From Enchytraeus crypticus (Eukaryota; Annelida; Clitellata; Enchytraeida; Enchytraeidae): a stretch of 64,000 nt of DNA. The notes under the pieces are model-generated. The model ran no database searches. It was given only the letters and a program-made list of their open reading frames with translations, and was not told the DNA's origin. The stretch spans positions 62,001-126,000 of the forward strand of contig CAJHZI010000699.1 of assembly GCA_905160935.1 (NCBI GenBank), read 5' to 3'. Shown one piece after another: positions 21,208 through 32,257 of this stretch. Both the position numbers and the translations under genes were made by a program. Each line of letters opens with the position of its first letter. The first letter of the stretch is position 1.

Positions 21208-24050
21208 ATGAATATGTCTGATCAGCAAATATCAAACGAATCCTCACTTCTGAGCGATGGTACGGCAGATAAAATATCCAGCTGGTATGAAAACGGTATG
21301 TTATTAATTATACATCAAGCACGTAAAGTAGCTTTATGATCACTTTAGTACTGGTTAACACCTGCTTGTAAATACTTAATTTTCTTAAAAGCCTGACAAT
21401 TAATTGGAATCTTCTATATAATTAAATTGGTTGCTTTCTTAAATTATATGAGCCTACCTTGATTTACTTTGGACTGATTTTCTGGATTTTGGAATTTGCA
21501 CCGTTTTGGACCTTCTTTTGCTCGCTGGCTTGATTTTGTCTCAGTAGTGCTCGATGTTGTCATTGATGACTGTAGCACTCTAATTATTGTAGTTAATATT
21601 ATTATTATTAACATGTTTTATTCCTATTAGAATAATATCGAGGTTACATTAGCCAAATCCTACCACTAACACTAAACCTTAACTGGAACACAAACTACTT
21701 AAGTGAAAATTTAATATAAATTTTGATGAGGTTGTATTTTATGCTAATGAGTCAGAGTTGCAATTATAATATCGATATTGGCGTAATATTGCTATTTTAA
21801 GCTATTGTTGTGCTGTTAGATCTTCAGCTGGCTGCGGAGCTTGGCAAGTCATTGCTGGAGCGTAACATAGACTTAGAGGCTCAGCTGTTAAACAGTCAAC
21901 AGCTGTGCAGTGAACAAGCTGATGAGATTGATGTGAGTGTTTTTATAATCTTCACTATCTTTTGCTTTATCTGAATTTTGTTCCTTTTAAAAAAAATTAC
22001 TGCCAAAGAGTAGATCCAAGGAATGTGTGTAAATGTACATCTGTTTTCTGAAGCACCTGCTAGTATGTTAGTAACCAATGGTTTAACATGACAATAAACA
22101 AATATGTATCATTGTAAATGGTATACCTTTGCCAAGATAATAAAACTTTTAGCATAAAAAGTTGAATTTCCCATTTCCTATTGAAAGGTGACTCACCATT
22201 GGTTGTTTTATGGCAGCTATTATTTTTTGCTATAGTTGTGGTAGCTAAACCAAACTTGTTTGCATTGCATATAAATTTGTTATGTTACAAATTCTTTGAA
22301 AAATCAGGTGAAGCTACTGAGAAATATAATAGCTGTTATATGATGTTATGTGACTCCGTTTTTATGCTAGCTATGTGACAGCTGCTACGAGTTGTTATGT
22401 GACAGCTGCTACGTGTTGTTATGTGACAGCTGCTACGTGTTGTTATGTGACAGCTGCTACGTGTTGTTATGTGACAGCTGCTATGTGTTGTTATGTGACA
22501 GCTGCTACATGTTTTTATGTGCCAACTGCTATGTGTTTTTTATGACAGCTGTTATGTGTTGTTATATGACAGCTGCTACGTGTTGTTATGTGACAGCTGC
22601 TATGTGTTGTTATGTGACAGCTGCTATGTGTAATGTGACAGCTGCTATGTGTTTTAATGTGACAGCTGTTGAAGAAACAGGTGGAAGTGTTGCGGAACGT
22701 TAACGAGTCACGTCAGCGGATGTACGAGGACATTGATAAGAGTTGTCATGAACTGGAGAAAACAAATCTACAGCTGACTAAGGACCGGCGCTCGGATAAA
22801 GAAACCATCAGCAAGTTAGTCAAATGTTGATTGCTAATTGACCTAATGGATTGTTTAATTTACTAGTTGATTGATTAGATGATTGATTGATGAATTGATT
22901 GATTGATTGATTGACTGACTGCCAGGCTGACTAAATGATTGACTCATTGGCTAATTGACTTAGTGGATTGTTGATTGATTGATAGACTGATTGATTGATT
23001 GACTGATTGATTGATTGACTGATTGATTGATTGATTGATTGATTGGCTGTAGCTTGACAGAGCAGAAGGGCACCCTGGAGGGAAGGTGTGAGGAGCTGGA
23101 GAAGTTGTTGATTGATTGATTGATTGATTGATTGTTTGACTGATTGATTGATTGATTGTTGATTGATTGATAGATTGATTGACTTAATAGATTATTGATT
23201 GATTGACTGATTGATTGATAGACTGACAGAGCAGGTTGGCACTCTGATGGGGAGGTGTGAGGAGCTGGAGGGACTGATTGATTGATTGATTGATTGATAG
23301 ACTGACAGAGCAGGTGGGTACTCTAGAGGGAAGGTGTGAGGAGGTGGAGGCACTGCTGGTGGAGAGAGTGAGGGAGGCAGAGCAGCGAGGCAGGAAGCAG
23401 GAGAGGCAGCGAGCAAGCAGCGTGCCCAGCCTCGTGGAGAGGAAGGCAGCGTTGAGCAGCGACGAGCAGTACAGGAACAGATACGACTGCCTCGGCTACC
23501 CAGATGTCTTCGGCAACGCTGCTGTGAGATGATTTATATCAATCTGTGTTGCATTCGCCTTAGAGACTGCTAGTGATGTCATAGTATTTAGATTACTCAT
23601 GATTATGATTATAGATTATGACTTTATCTGTATAATATTTAAATTTCTTTCTATTGCTGATTTATTTGCTGATTGTTTGATTAGTTGATTGATTGATTAA
23701 TTGATTGATTGACTGATTAATGGATAGATTAATTTATTGACTAAGTTATTGATCGATTGATTGTTTGGTTGATTGATTTTGATTTAGAGAGGTAAAGGAG
23801 GTTCGGATGAGTTGATGAAGCTACGTAAGTCGTTCAAGGCTCTACAGTTTCAACTGACAATAGAGCAGAACAGGAGAAAAGCTGTCGACAGTGAACTGAC
23901 TACCGCGCTCCATGATAATCAAAACCTCATCGCTAAGTATTACCCTCTTCTGCTTCATTCTCTCTCTATATCTCTCTCTCCCTTTATCTCTGTAGCAGTC
24001 ACTCTCTCACTATCTTTGATCTCTCTAGCTCTCTCTCCCTCTCTATCTTT

Positions 24051-24100
<50 letters not shown>

Positions 24101-27100
24101 GCAGTCAGTCTCTCACTTTCTTTCTCTTTCTCTCACTCGCTGTCTCTGTAGCAGTCTCTCTCTATCACTATCTTTCTCTCTATCTCTCTTTCTCTTCTCT
24201 CTCATTCTCTATCTCTGTAGCATTCTCTCTTCCACTCTTCCTTACTGTCTTTATTCTAATTTCTGATTTATATGCAGCCCCTCGAAATAGACGCGATTTG
24301 ATGTTGCTGATTGTTTAGCTGTCGGATAAATTGCTAAACAGATTGATTTATTGACGACCTAATTTAATTTTTGATAATTTAAATTTCATCGGTATCGAAT
24401 GTCTGATTGATCTATTAATTTATTGATTGATACAGACGACTTCTCTCCTGCAGGCAGGTAAGACTGTGACTGATTGATTGATTGACTGATTGATTGATTG
24501 ATTGATTGATTGACTGATTCAGACTCAAAGCCCTCTCTCTCCAGCATGCCAGTAAGGCAGTGACTGATTGATTGACTGACTGATTGATTGATTAATTGAT
24601 CTATTGATTGATTGATTGATCTATTGACTGATTGATTGATCTATTGATTGATTGATACAGACTTAACGCCCTATCTCTCCAGCGTGCAGGCAAGGCAGTG
24701 GCCACGACCGGTGTGGAGACGGAGCACGACCGCATTGTGCCGCTGGTCGGGTGCTGCGCTGAGTGCCGCTGTGCCAGACAGAGACGTTCAATGCTAGAGG
24801 ACGTTGACCTTCAGACCAAGGTCACTGAGCTCATTGAACATGACCTTGACACTCTTCCTCGAGGTAAAGGTCAGCTGGTTCGTCTGAAGAACGGGGGCAG
24901 TGCTTTCGGAAGCAGAGAATCGCTGAATATGATAGGTGGGTGGAGCTTCATGTGTTGATTGACTTCAATTGTACTGCTGCAATGATGACATTTCATTTAA
25001 CTCTTTTTCTCTCTCTCTCTCTCTTAGTGCACTGCCTACTGGCAGATCCATGGTATATAACGCCTCCACTCTTTCCTATCTTCCGCTTTCCTCTTCATTT
25101 CCACATATGTATGGGTCTTTAAATCATCTAACATTCCTAATTTTGGCCTGCCCCTGCCTCTTTTTCCTTCCTTTCTACCATCTATGACCTCTATTATTAT
25201 TTAACTATATATGTGTATTATTGGTTTTATTTAAACTGATGATATTTTATTTAAAAGCTGGTAAAGCTAATGTTAACATCTGTTTCCTCACTCGAAAGCG
25301 ATGTCAGTGACATGCGAGCCAAGGAGTTGAACCCTGCACGTACTGATCTGCATTCAAATATCTTACCGACATTAATAACTATATTTATTTACCTGAAAAT
25401 ATTTTAATTAGTCATATTTTGTTTTTATGAAAACGTGATTGAGCTCTGACTATTTAATGTTGTTTTTATTGCAGCCATTGTTGTTTATCTAGGCTATTAA
25501 ATATGAGCTTTTTCACTTTAATATATTGCTATGAATGTAATTTGAAAATGAAAAGCTTTTGTAATTAATCAAAATTCATCTTCTGCTATATGAGTCAAGC
25601 TGTCATACCACTTTATCAATTAGAAAATTTTAAAAAAATAGACGAACCTATATACCTATGTTACTTATGATATTTATGTGTCAGTGAAAACTTTTCTATA
25701 TAATTATTCATTTTTAATTTGCATTTTTATTTTTACTTTATTTATTTATCCGTATCTTTTAATTTTTGTGTAGTTACTTTCAAGATTGTTGTTGTAGTTA
25801 CCGTAGACATAATCGATCTACCCTGATCATTTTTTATCAGTTTTGATCGGCTTTCGTTCAGGACCTAACTTCTCCTTAACAAATTTCTTTTGCAGATTGG
25901 TTTGGGTGATTTGATCTGTAGTGATGTGTGCTGTTGGGGACGTCCCTGACAACATCCCTGGATGATGAAACTGACGTGAAACTTTTTTTAATTATTATTA
26001 TTATTATGCTATGTAGTCAAGGGCATTTTTCTGATTGACTGGTTAGGCTTGGAGGCAGAGGACGTGACTCCTAACCTGGAGGTATGCAGTGCAATCCTCG
26101 CCTCAGACATCACGGAGAGGATGAACCTGATGTCGCGGCAGGACGATGATGACTATGTGCAAGGGTCAACCAGGGCGCAGGGTGAGAAGAACAATTACTC
26201 TCTGCTCGGAGAGTTTGAGGAGCAGTACCGCAAGCTTGTGCTCCGATATGAGACACTCGTGGAGGCTAAGCTACTGCAGTGAGCTAACTCTAATTAACTC
26301 TAACTCTAATTAACTCTAGTTAACTCAGATTATCTCAAATTAACTCTAATTAATTCTAATTAACTTTAATTAGCTCTAATTAATTCTAATTAGCATTAGA
26401 ATTAACTCTAATTAGCTCTGATTAACTCTAATTAACTCTTATTAACTCCAATTAACTCTAACTAACTCTAGTTAACTCTAACTAACTCAAATTAACTCTA
26501 ATTAACTCTAATTGATTCTAGTTAACTCTAATTAACTCTCAATACATAACCAGAGTTAGGAAGCAATTACATGCTTGTTTAAGACTCATCAGGCTCTTAA
26601 CTAAAACCAATTAATATTAGTAACACACAGTTAAATATAAAAAAATATAAAACTGAAAACTACATTATACAAGTACATTTACCAAAAAGAGCCAGTGACC
26701 AACTAGGCCTTTAAAAAAAATCTAATCATACAGGGTTCATGTCAACATGTAAAATTTATCCATAGTGTCTGCATAACATTGAACATGTAAATTTTTTGAG
26801 CGTCTAATTTACATGTTCTTATGTTTATCATATTTATTTTTAAAAGCATTCACTGATTCTGCTTCCACAACTTCGCTTGGCAAACTATTCCAAGCATTTA
26901 TAACTCTTGTTAAGTAGCTCTAATTAACTCTAATTAACTCTCATTTTAATTAACTCTAACTCTAATTAACTCTAATTAACTCTAATTTCAATTAACTCTA
27001 ATTGAGTCCAGTGCATATTCTTTGTGCTACTGTTGCTAGTTGATCTTAGTTCTGTTTATGAAAGTAAAGTTTCATGCTTGCAAAGGACCAGCCCAACCCA

Positions 27101-27614
27101 CCATCTGCCAGTGGATGTTTCTACTTGCTCGAGCTACCGTCGCAAAGATTGGGTTGACAGTAGCTATGAAGAGTAGACCAATACCGTGTCGCAATTATCA
27201 TATCGTACAACTGTCGATTATTTAGATATAGGTACTTCTATTCATAAATCTATTTCTGATTGGCGATTAGCTGAATATAATATAGATTGGATAATGTAAT
27301 ATGCCTTATTTAACAGCAGCAAACAGAACACGCCCACAGATGGCTCAGGTGACGCATCGTCTGCAGGACTCCGCCCCCAACAGCTCTCATTGGCCTGTCA
27401 GACAGAGAGTAGACGGGGCCTAGATCTACACGCGAGCCCATTGGACATCATGGAGGGCCACTTTGAGAACGGACCGCCCGAATATAAGCGTCTGTTCAAG
27501 GAGATATTCGACACACTACGCAGGTCTGTGGTCATTGAACAAGAAGCCTCGGCAGCAAACGAGTCAGCCGTCAGTTCAAATCCTGCTGTAACCGCAACAT
27601 CTAAGAATATGTAG
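21208..27614 (+). CDS. CDR2L: CDR2/CDR2L-like coiled-coil protein, 8 exons
   Basis: Exons: 21208-21295, 21820-21932, 22666-22814, 23301-23523, 23788-23936, 24661-24935, 26047-26278, 27317-27614. All junctions are GT-AG and in phase, giving 508 aa; vertebrate CDR2 and CDR2L are about 455-465. The N-terminus has SWYEN then DLQLAAELGKSLLERN, close to the family's SWYD...DLHLAAELGKTLLERN. KKQVEVLRNVNESRQRMYED and LMKLRKSFKALQFQLTIEQN match the two coiled coils. CQTESR and PPEYKRLFKEIF (463-474) match the C-terminal family motifs. The family is cytoplasmic/nuclear coiled-coil protein; vertebrate CDR2 is the Yo antigen and binds MYC. An in-frame Met at 21214 is an equal start candidate. Introns 2, 3 and 5 end in tandem arrays carrying copies of the next exon's start. 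One gene appears to stand for both vertebrate paralogues (inference), so the symbol is provisional. Confidence 0.9.
21465..21600 (-). repeat. Repeat E copy in CDR2-like intron 1
   Basis: Antisense: ggactgattttctggatttt, ggaatttgcaccg, ctcgatgttgtcattgatga, ctgtagcactctaatt. Confidence 0.85.
22370..22665. repeat. Minisatellite ending at the CDR2-like exon 3 acceptor
   Basis: About 12 copies of a 24-bp unit, gttatgtgacagctgctacg plus tgtt. The last copy supplies gtgacag|CTG, the acceptor and first codon of exon 3 at 22666, so every unit repeats an acceptor-like gacag|ctg. Confidence 0.95.
23053..23110 (+). pseudogene. Partial duplicate of CDR2-like exon 4, copy 1
   Basis: After ctgtag it reads LTEQKGTLEGRCEELEKLL, against LTEQVGTLEGRCEEVEALL in the true exon. 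It then falls into ttgattgattga and a stop. An internal GGAAG|gtgtgag donor would leave a 33-nt in-phase unit. Confidence 0.8.
23222..23272 (+). pseudogene. Partial duplicate of CDR2-like exon 4, copy 2
   Basis: After gattgatag it reads LTEQVGTLMGRCEELEGL and then passes into gattgattga. The gatag acceptor is the same as that of the true exon. GGGGAG|gtgtgag again would give 33 nt. Confidence 0.8.
23680..23787. repeat. Degenerate (TTGA)n before exon 5
   Basis: ttgattgattgattaattga and similar, up to the gatttag acceptor at 23787. Confidence 0.85.
23950..24240. repeat. TC-rich microsatellite in CDR2-like intron 5
   Basis: Interrupted (TC)n with repeated tctgtagcagtc blocks. Confidence 0.95.
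24436..24465 (+). pseudogene. Partial duplicate of CDR2-like exon 6 start, copy 1
   Basis: gatacag|acgacttctctcctgcag with gaps against the true exon start gatacag|acttaacgcc ... ctctccagcgtgcaggcaag. It carries a consensus-like CAG|gtaaga donor of its own. Confidence 0.65.
24523..24562 (+). pseudogene. Partial duplicate of CDR2-like exon 6 start, copy 2
   Basis: gattcag|actcaaagccctctctctcc, then agcatgccagtaaggcagtg, against the true ctatctctccagcgtgcagg. It ends in ttgactgattga-type repeat. Confidence 0.7.
25005..25200 (+). repeat. Repeat C copy with TC tract, intron 6
   Basis: ctctctctctcttagtgcac, tgcctactggcagatcc, atggtatataacgcctcc, cacatatgtatgggtcttta. Confidence 0.8.
25247..25378 (-). 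mobile_element. SINE-A copy, intron 6
   Basis: Antisense: aagctggtaaagctaatg, ttaacatctgtttcctcact, agcgatgtcagtgacatg, gttgaaccctgcacg, cttaccgac. The last bases of the head are missing. Confidence 0.85.
25930..26010 (+). repeat. Tail F copy with ATT end, intron 6
   Basis: gggacgtccctgacaacatc, gatgatgaaactgacgtg, then attattattattat. Its 3' stem strand is the SINE-type tgacg while its 5' strand is the LINE-type cgtcc. Confidence 0.85.
26281..27010. repeat. Minisatellite of aactctaatt units, intron 7
   Basis: Many 10-11-bp units (aactctaatt, aactctagtt, agctctaatt) on both sides of the LINE fragment at 26545-26925. Confidence 0.95.
26545..26925 (-). mobile_element. LINE 3' fragment inside the minisatellite
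   Basis: On the minus strand it reads LTRVINAWNSLPSEVVEAES and then VNAFKNKYDKH. This is the C-terminus of a Jockey/CR1-group reverse-transcriptase ORF (VVNVWNSLP.EVV.A.SVN.FK.RLD). About 230 bases of AT-rich 3' UTR follow. It sits cleanly inside the aactctaatt array. Confidence 0.75.
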
Positions 27615-28280
27615 AGTATTTGTAAATACATAATTGAGGTGGGCTGTGGCTGAGCATTTAGACTGTATTCTCAGTTCTGACTAGAAGGCATCATCGGTGA
27701 TGGGTTTGTTGGAGGATTTGAACCTGACTCCATGGAAGAGCACTAGGAGGCTTCTCTCGGTGGTAACGCTGAGGTTCCAGAGTAATGTGATACAGCGGTG
27801 TTAGTGCTGCATAGTTCTGTTAGATATCGTTGCTTATCTGTGGCTTAATCAATTTGCTATAGTACTTACTTGTACTTCAATCAAATTTGTATTTGAGTTG
27901 TAACCAATACACGAGTATTACTGTACTATACCTCTTTTGCTGTAATCTTGTGTGCTTTATTTCGATCATGCGGTAATCTGAAGAAATAGTCGAAGCTTTA
28001 TGAAGGCTTATTGTTGTAACGTAATTGATGCTTAATACAATCTATTCATGCAGTTACCGTCTTGGTTATTCACTTGCAGTTACCATCTTGGTTATCTAAC
28101 CTTTCAATTTATTGTTATTCGTTATGAAATATTTGGCTTTTCACTATTTTTTACCAATTTAAATTATTTTAGTCAAATATTTTGTTAACTCGTTAGCTAG
28201 TCCAGTGAAAATGTTTATTTATTGCTCCTATTTTACAATAGTGACTATTATCGTTGTTGTATTATTATAAAACGTCCTTA
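27615..28280 (+). other. Probable 3' UTR of the CDR2-like gene
   Basis: AT-rich, no frame and no repeat family. The poly(A) site was not assigned. Confidence 0.4.
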
Positions 28281-28284
28281 TGTT

Positions 28285-28370
28285 GTATTATTATAAATGA
28301 CGTCCCTGACATCATCCTTGTATGAGGAAACGGACGTTAAACCTTTATTATTATTATTATTATTAAAACA
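28285..28370 (+). repeat. Tail F copy, consensus-like
   Basis: gacgtccctgacatcatcc, tgaggaaacggacgttaaac, then (att)n. The cleanest copy of the -catcatcc- subfamily. Confidence 0.9.
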
Positions 28371-29010
28371 TGTTATTTATTATGTATTTACTAGTATTGC
28401 CTTCCACTGCTTGCTGTAGTAGTTCTCTTTATAAGTGAGTCAAGCTATTGACTTGAATTTGCAACATTTGTGAATGATCACCTAAAGTTTCGCTACGTTT
28501 CGGCTGCCGTGAACGCTCGTGTGCTTAGATAAAACCTAACGTTTCTCGTCCATGCCTACTTCAGGCCAGTAATAGACTGTCGACGTATCTTTGTTAGAGA
28601 GTTTTAAGAAACAGACACGACTAGCCTTCAGAAATGGAGGCGTAACTGTGTCTGAAGTTCTGCATTGCATGTGCATTTCATATTAAGTGTCAATTTTACA
28701 TTGATTTGTAATACTCTACGATTTTGTATTAACGCAGTGTTCATTGTTAGGTGTGTGTGTTTTTATTTCTAGTATCCAGTCATTTTAATTCAATATTTTG
28801 TATATAAAGATTTTGTAATATTTATTTAACAATTCTTTCAATGAAAAACAAGATGTTGCATATGATGACATTGTAGGTTGGTTTCCAATGAATAATTATT
28901 GTTCTATTTGATGCTGTTTGAATGACACTTGTTCCTCTCAATTGTTGTATATGAATGAATCTCTATTGTGTCTCCGGCACAGTCCAAGGCCGATTTTACT
29001 CATTGCTTCT
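28371..29010. other. No gene seen
   Basis: AT-rich. Nothing recognised. Confidence 0.4.
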
Positions 29011-29014
29011 ACGT

Positions 29015-29085
29015 ATACTGTCCCTGACATCATCCTTGGATGAGGCAACGGACTTTAAACCGTTATTATTATTATACTGAGAGTT
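29015..29085 (+). repeat. Tail F copy
   Basis: ctgtccctgacatcatcctt, gaggcaacggactttaaacc, attattatt. Confidence 0.85.
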
Positions 29086-29319
29086 GTTATGACTTTTTAT
29101 AATTATATCAAATATATAATTTGAAACAAGAAAATGATATTATACTGAACAACTTTCTTGAAAAATGTTTAATGTTTGCAATTGTAATGGCAAGTAAGTA
29201 GTTAGCATTTTCACGTAACAGTTACGTATTATAAGTATAGAACTGAAAGCAAATGATGCAGTCCGAGCTCAGGATGTTTAGGCATAGATTTACTTTTCCA
29301 TGGAATCTGTTGCCACAGA

Positions 29320-29385
29320 GTATTGAGATGGTATTGATCTTGTGGTATTGATCTTTTGGTATTGATCTTGTGGTATTGATACTGT
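29320..29385. repeat. Short tandem repeat (ggtattgatcttgt)
   Basis: Five copies of a 15-16-bp unit, ggtattgatcttgt(g), directly before a SINE-A copy. Confidence 0.9.
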
Positions 29386-29389
29386 GATA

Positions 29390-29515
29390 GAGCCAGTGGC
29401 GAAGTCGGTAAGACACTCGACCACGGATCAGTAAGTGCGGGGTTCAAATTCTGGGCTCGACCGTCACTGACATCGCTTTCGAGTGAGGAAACTGACGTTT
29501 ACCTTAGCTTTACCT
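29390..29515 (+). mobile_element. SINE-A copy, near full length
   Basis: gagccagtggcgaagtcggt, aagacactcgacc, B box ggttcaaattc, tail gaggaaactgacgtttacc. Confidence 0.92.
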
Positions 29516-29844
29516 GTATTAATGTATGTTAGTATTTTGTTATAGAGCATCTAGTCAGTCTATGCCACACTGCTGTGTCTAGTCAGCTATTATTATGTTT
29601 ATACACTATGCGCGTGTGCTCAGCTTCAGTTATCTACTCCTCTGTACCTCTATGTTAGTTAGGTCGTCCTGCTGCGTCCCTGGCGGTCTTTATGCCGTAT
29701 TTTCTTGGAGAATCTCAGTGAGTGAGAGCGCAGGTTTTTCTACGAACTTTCTTACATATTCACTAAACGAGCGGCTGGTAATTTACGTGATTAGCAGCCT
29801 TGCTGCCGGACACAGGTTTGAGTTACACTGCAGCTCTGTTAGTG

Positions 29845-30120
29845 CTTGAGTGGTGCCACTTTTAGATATCCTTGAGTCATGCCACTTTGAAAAAGAATTT
29901 AACGTCCGGTTCCTCGCCATAAGGCAATGTCAGGAACGTCATATTAGACTTCCCTGACATTGCAATGTCAAGGGTATACTATTAGATATCCTTGAGTCGT
30001 GCCATTTTTAGATAAGCTTGAGTCATGCAACTTTTAGAGATTCTTGAGTGGTGCCACTTTTAGATATTCTTGAGTCATGCCACTTTTAGATATTCTTGAG
30101 TGGTACCTCTTTTAGAATCA
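29845..30120. repeat. Minisatellite cttgagt(c/g)(a/g)tgccacttttagatat with tail F inserted
   Basis: About eight copies of a unit built on cttgagtcatgccac and ttttagatattc, interrupted at 29895-29970 by an antisense tail F and a rearranged second piece of it (ttccctgacattgcaatgtc). Confidence 0.85.
29895..29942 (-). repeat. Tail F copy, second subfamily
   Basis: aatttaacgtccggttcctc, gccataaggcaatgtcagga, acgtc. Same subfamily as the LINE end at 55385. Confidence 0.85.
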
Positions 30121-31455
30121 TCCCGGCGCCATGACTCGCGGACACTACCGCCTCGGATGATATAATTCATAGTTCGTGAAGACATATTAGGAGTCGTTGT
30201 TGTTCTGTGTGTACTGCTGTATGATTACTGGCTTAATCATTTCTTTGCCGTTCTATCACTACTCTGTAATTGTCCCATTCCACTCTAATCAAATTCAACG
30301 TGTGATTTATTACTATGTAGATCTTCGGCGTTGTGTTTATAATATAGTATTACAGGTTTTTACAGCAACTCGATGGCATTATGATACTGAACGGAGACGT
30401 TTTTCCATAAAGGTATAATAAAACCAGAGTAAGTATTGCGCAATAATTTCGAAGTAGCACTGTCATTAAGCTAGACCACAAGAACCATAGCAGCCAATAT
30501 TATTGGTAGTTTCTGTTCGGTTTACATTACCAACTTTTTTAGATATTACTACATTTTTTGGCTAAAATTTATGCTTTCGCAGACATATTCAGTCATGAGT
30601 TAATTATTTGAGTAGTTATGCTCTCTTTCTCACTGTGGTCATGGAAATCAGTAACACTCTAATTCTGATATTGAGAGATTTTATAAGTAACATTTTCCGG
30701 TAAAGTAGGAGTCTAAATGTTATTTTTCAGGTTTCCCAGAGTTACTATAAATAAACTAGTTTTTAAAGCTTGGTTTTACCCAGATATAACCACGTTTAAC
30801 CGTTATATAAAAGCCTGCGCTTTAGGTATTAAATTACGACCTAACTTGATATCGTCATTAGCCCTAAATATCTCCAAGCTCTACTCTAAATTCATGTCAT
30901 TTTTAAAAGAATAATTTGCTTAATTAAACCATTGCAAATATCTAAATATGACAATTTGAGTGCAAAGAACAACTGCAGAATTGAAAATGTCGCGATTGGA
31001 TACCGTCGACAATTAATTGCATCATGACTGGCAATTTGCATATTAAAGTAAACTGTGACAGTCACAATTGTTGGAAGTTCTTGTATCATGATTTAAAATA
31101 TTTATTTCTAAAAATTTTACACTCTAATTAAGTTCAAGCTGTAATATAGCGAAAAATTTATTTAGCAAATAAAATAATAATATATAACATTTTCTTAATT
31201 AAATAGAATATAGTTTATTGCAACTGAAATTCAAATTCACATTTTACGAAAATGTAGGGGATAGATTCAAATAGTAGGCTGAACGGCTTCGCAGCCAATA
31301 GGACTTTTAGTATTGGACCTTGTCTCTACGTATTTTTACTCTAAGCGTTTTTCATTTGTGATATCTATTTAATGTGTTTGATTTTTTTACTTGATAGATT
31401 AAGAAGATTGGCAGAGAGCTGAAATTATGTTATAATTTATCAATCAATCAATATA
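30121..31455. other. No gene seen
   Basis: AT-rich. Short open stretches at 30197 and 30717 show no family resemblance or splice support. No named repeat. Confidence 0.4.
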
Positions 31456-31457
31456 AA

Positions 31458-31500
31458 TAGGAATTTAACGTCTGGTTCCTCACCATAAGATACTTTACGA
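31458..31500 (-). repeat. Tail F fragment
   Basis: aatttaacgtctggttcctc then accataagat, where it breaks off. Confidence 0.7.
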
Positions 31501-31554
31501 TTCTGTTCGCCTTGAATGATTAATTTGAACGTTAGAGTGTGCGGTTAATAGCTC

Positions 31555-31630
31555 GACGTGTAGAGTGTCAAGTAGCGTCGTGAAGTTTTAATGATCTACC
31601 CGGGGATGACTCAAACTTTCGTGGGTTCAA
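31555..31630 (+). mobile_element. SINE-B fragment
   Basis: gcgtcgtgaagttttaatga, then cgtgggttcaattc. The B box (ggttcaattc) passes straight into the following minisatellite. Confidence 0.7.
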
Positions 31631-31935
31631 TTCATCCAGTTCAATTCATCCTGTTCAGTTCATCCAGTTCAATTCATCCTGTTGAGTTCATCTAGTTCAA
31701 TTCATCCAGTTCAATTCATCTAGTTCAATTCATCCAGTTCAAGTCACACAGTTCAATTCATCCAGTCAAGTCACACATTTCAATTCATCTAGTTCAATTC
31801 ATCCAGTTCAATTTATCCACTTCAAATCGTCCTGTTCAATTCATCTAGTTCTATTCATCTAGTTCAAATCATCCTGTTCAAATCATCCAGTTCAATTCAT
31901 CCATTTCAGTTCATCCAGTTCAATTCTGTCGAACT
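31620..31935. repeat. Minisatellite, about 14-bp unit (agttcaattcatcc)
   Basis: About 22 units: agttcaattcatcc, tgttcagttcatcc, agttcaagtcacac and others. The unit equals the B-box end of the adjacent SINE-B fragment. Confidence 0.93.
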
Positions 31936-32257
31936 GCTCTTGGAGTTGAAATACCCACAGGACTGGTTAATAGATATTGGACTGAGATAATTATCGTTTT
32001 ATATGTATGGTTTCAAAACAGATGTCTTAAATCATGGGTGATTGCTTCAATATGATGTCTGTTTAACTCGTGATTTTCTTCCAAACTTTACTTGTAGAGT
32101 GTAGAAGTCGGGACTGATGTCTAATTAATCTCTGATACATAGTCGACTTGTTTCTGTCTTTGTTTTTCAGTTACTACTAATTTGTTTTCTATCCTAAAGG
32201 CCTGCATACAATATGCAGAGGATAAAGACATGTTTTCTATCTTTGTTTTTCAGTAAC

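Larger units (their letters stand above)
22855..23300. repeat. (TTGA)n/(TTGACTGA) array in CDR2-like intron 3
   Basis: ttgattgattgactgattga runs broken by two partial copies of exon 4 (23053 and 23222). The array touches the exon 4 acceptor. Confidence 0.95.
24420..24660. repeat. (TTGA)n array in CDR2-like intron 5
   Basis: ttgattgattgactgattga runs between two partial copies of exon 6, up to the gatacag acceptor at 24660. Confidence 0.95.

Noticed and set aside
22181-22703. Cys-rich repeated frame (CYVLLCDS units)
   Set aside because: Translation of the intronic minisatellite before CDR2-like exon 3.
23192-23416. Minus-strand Pro/Ser-rich frame
   Set aside because: Shadow of CDR2-like exon 4 and its neighbouring (TTGA)n array.
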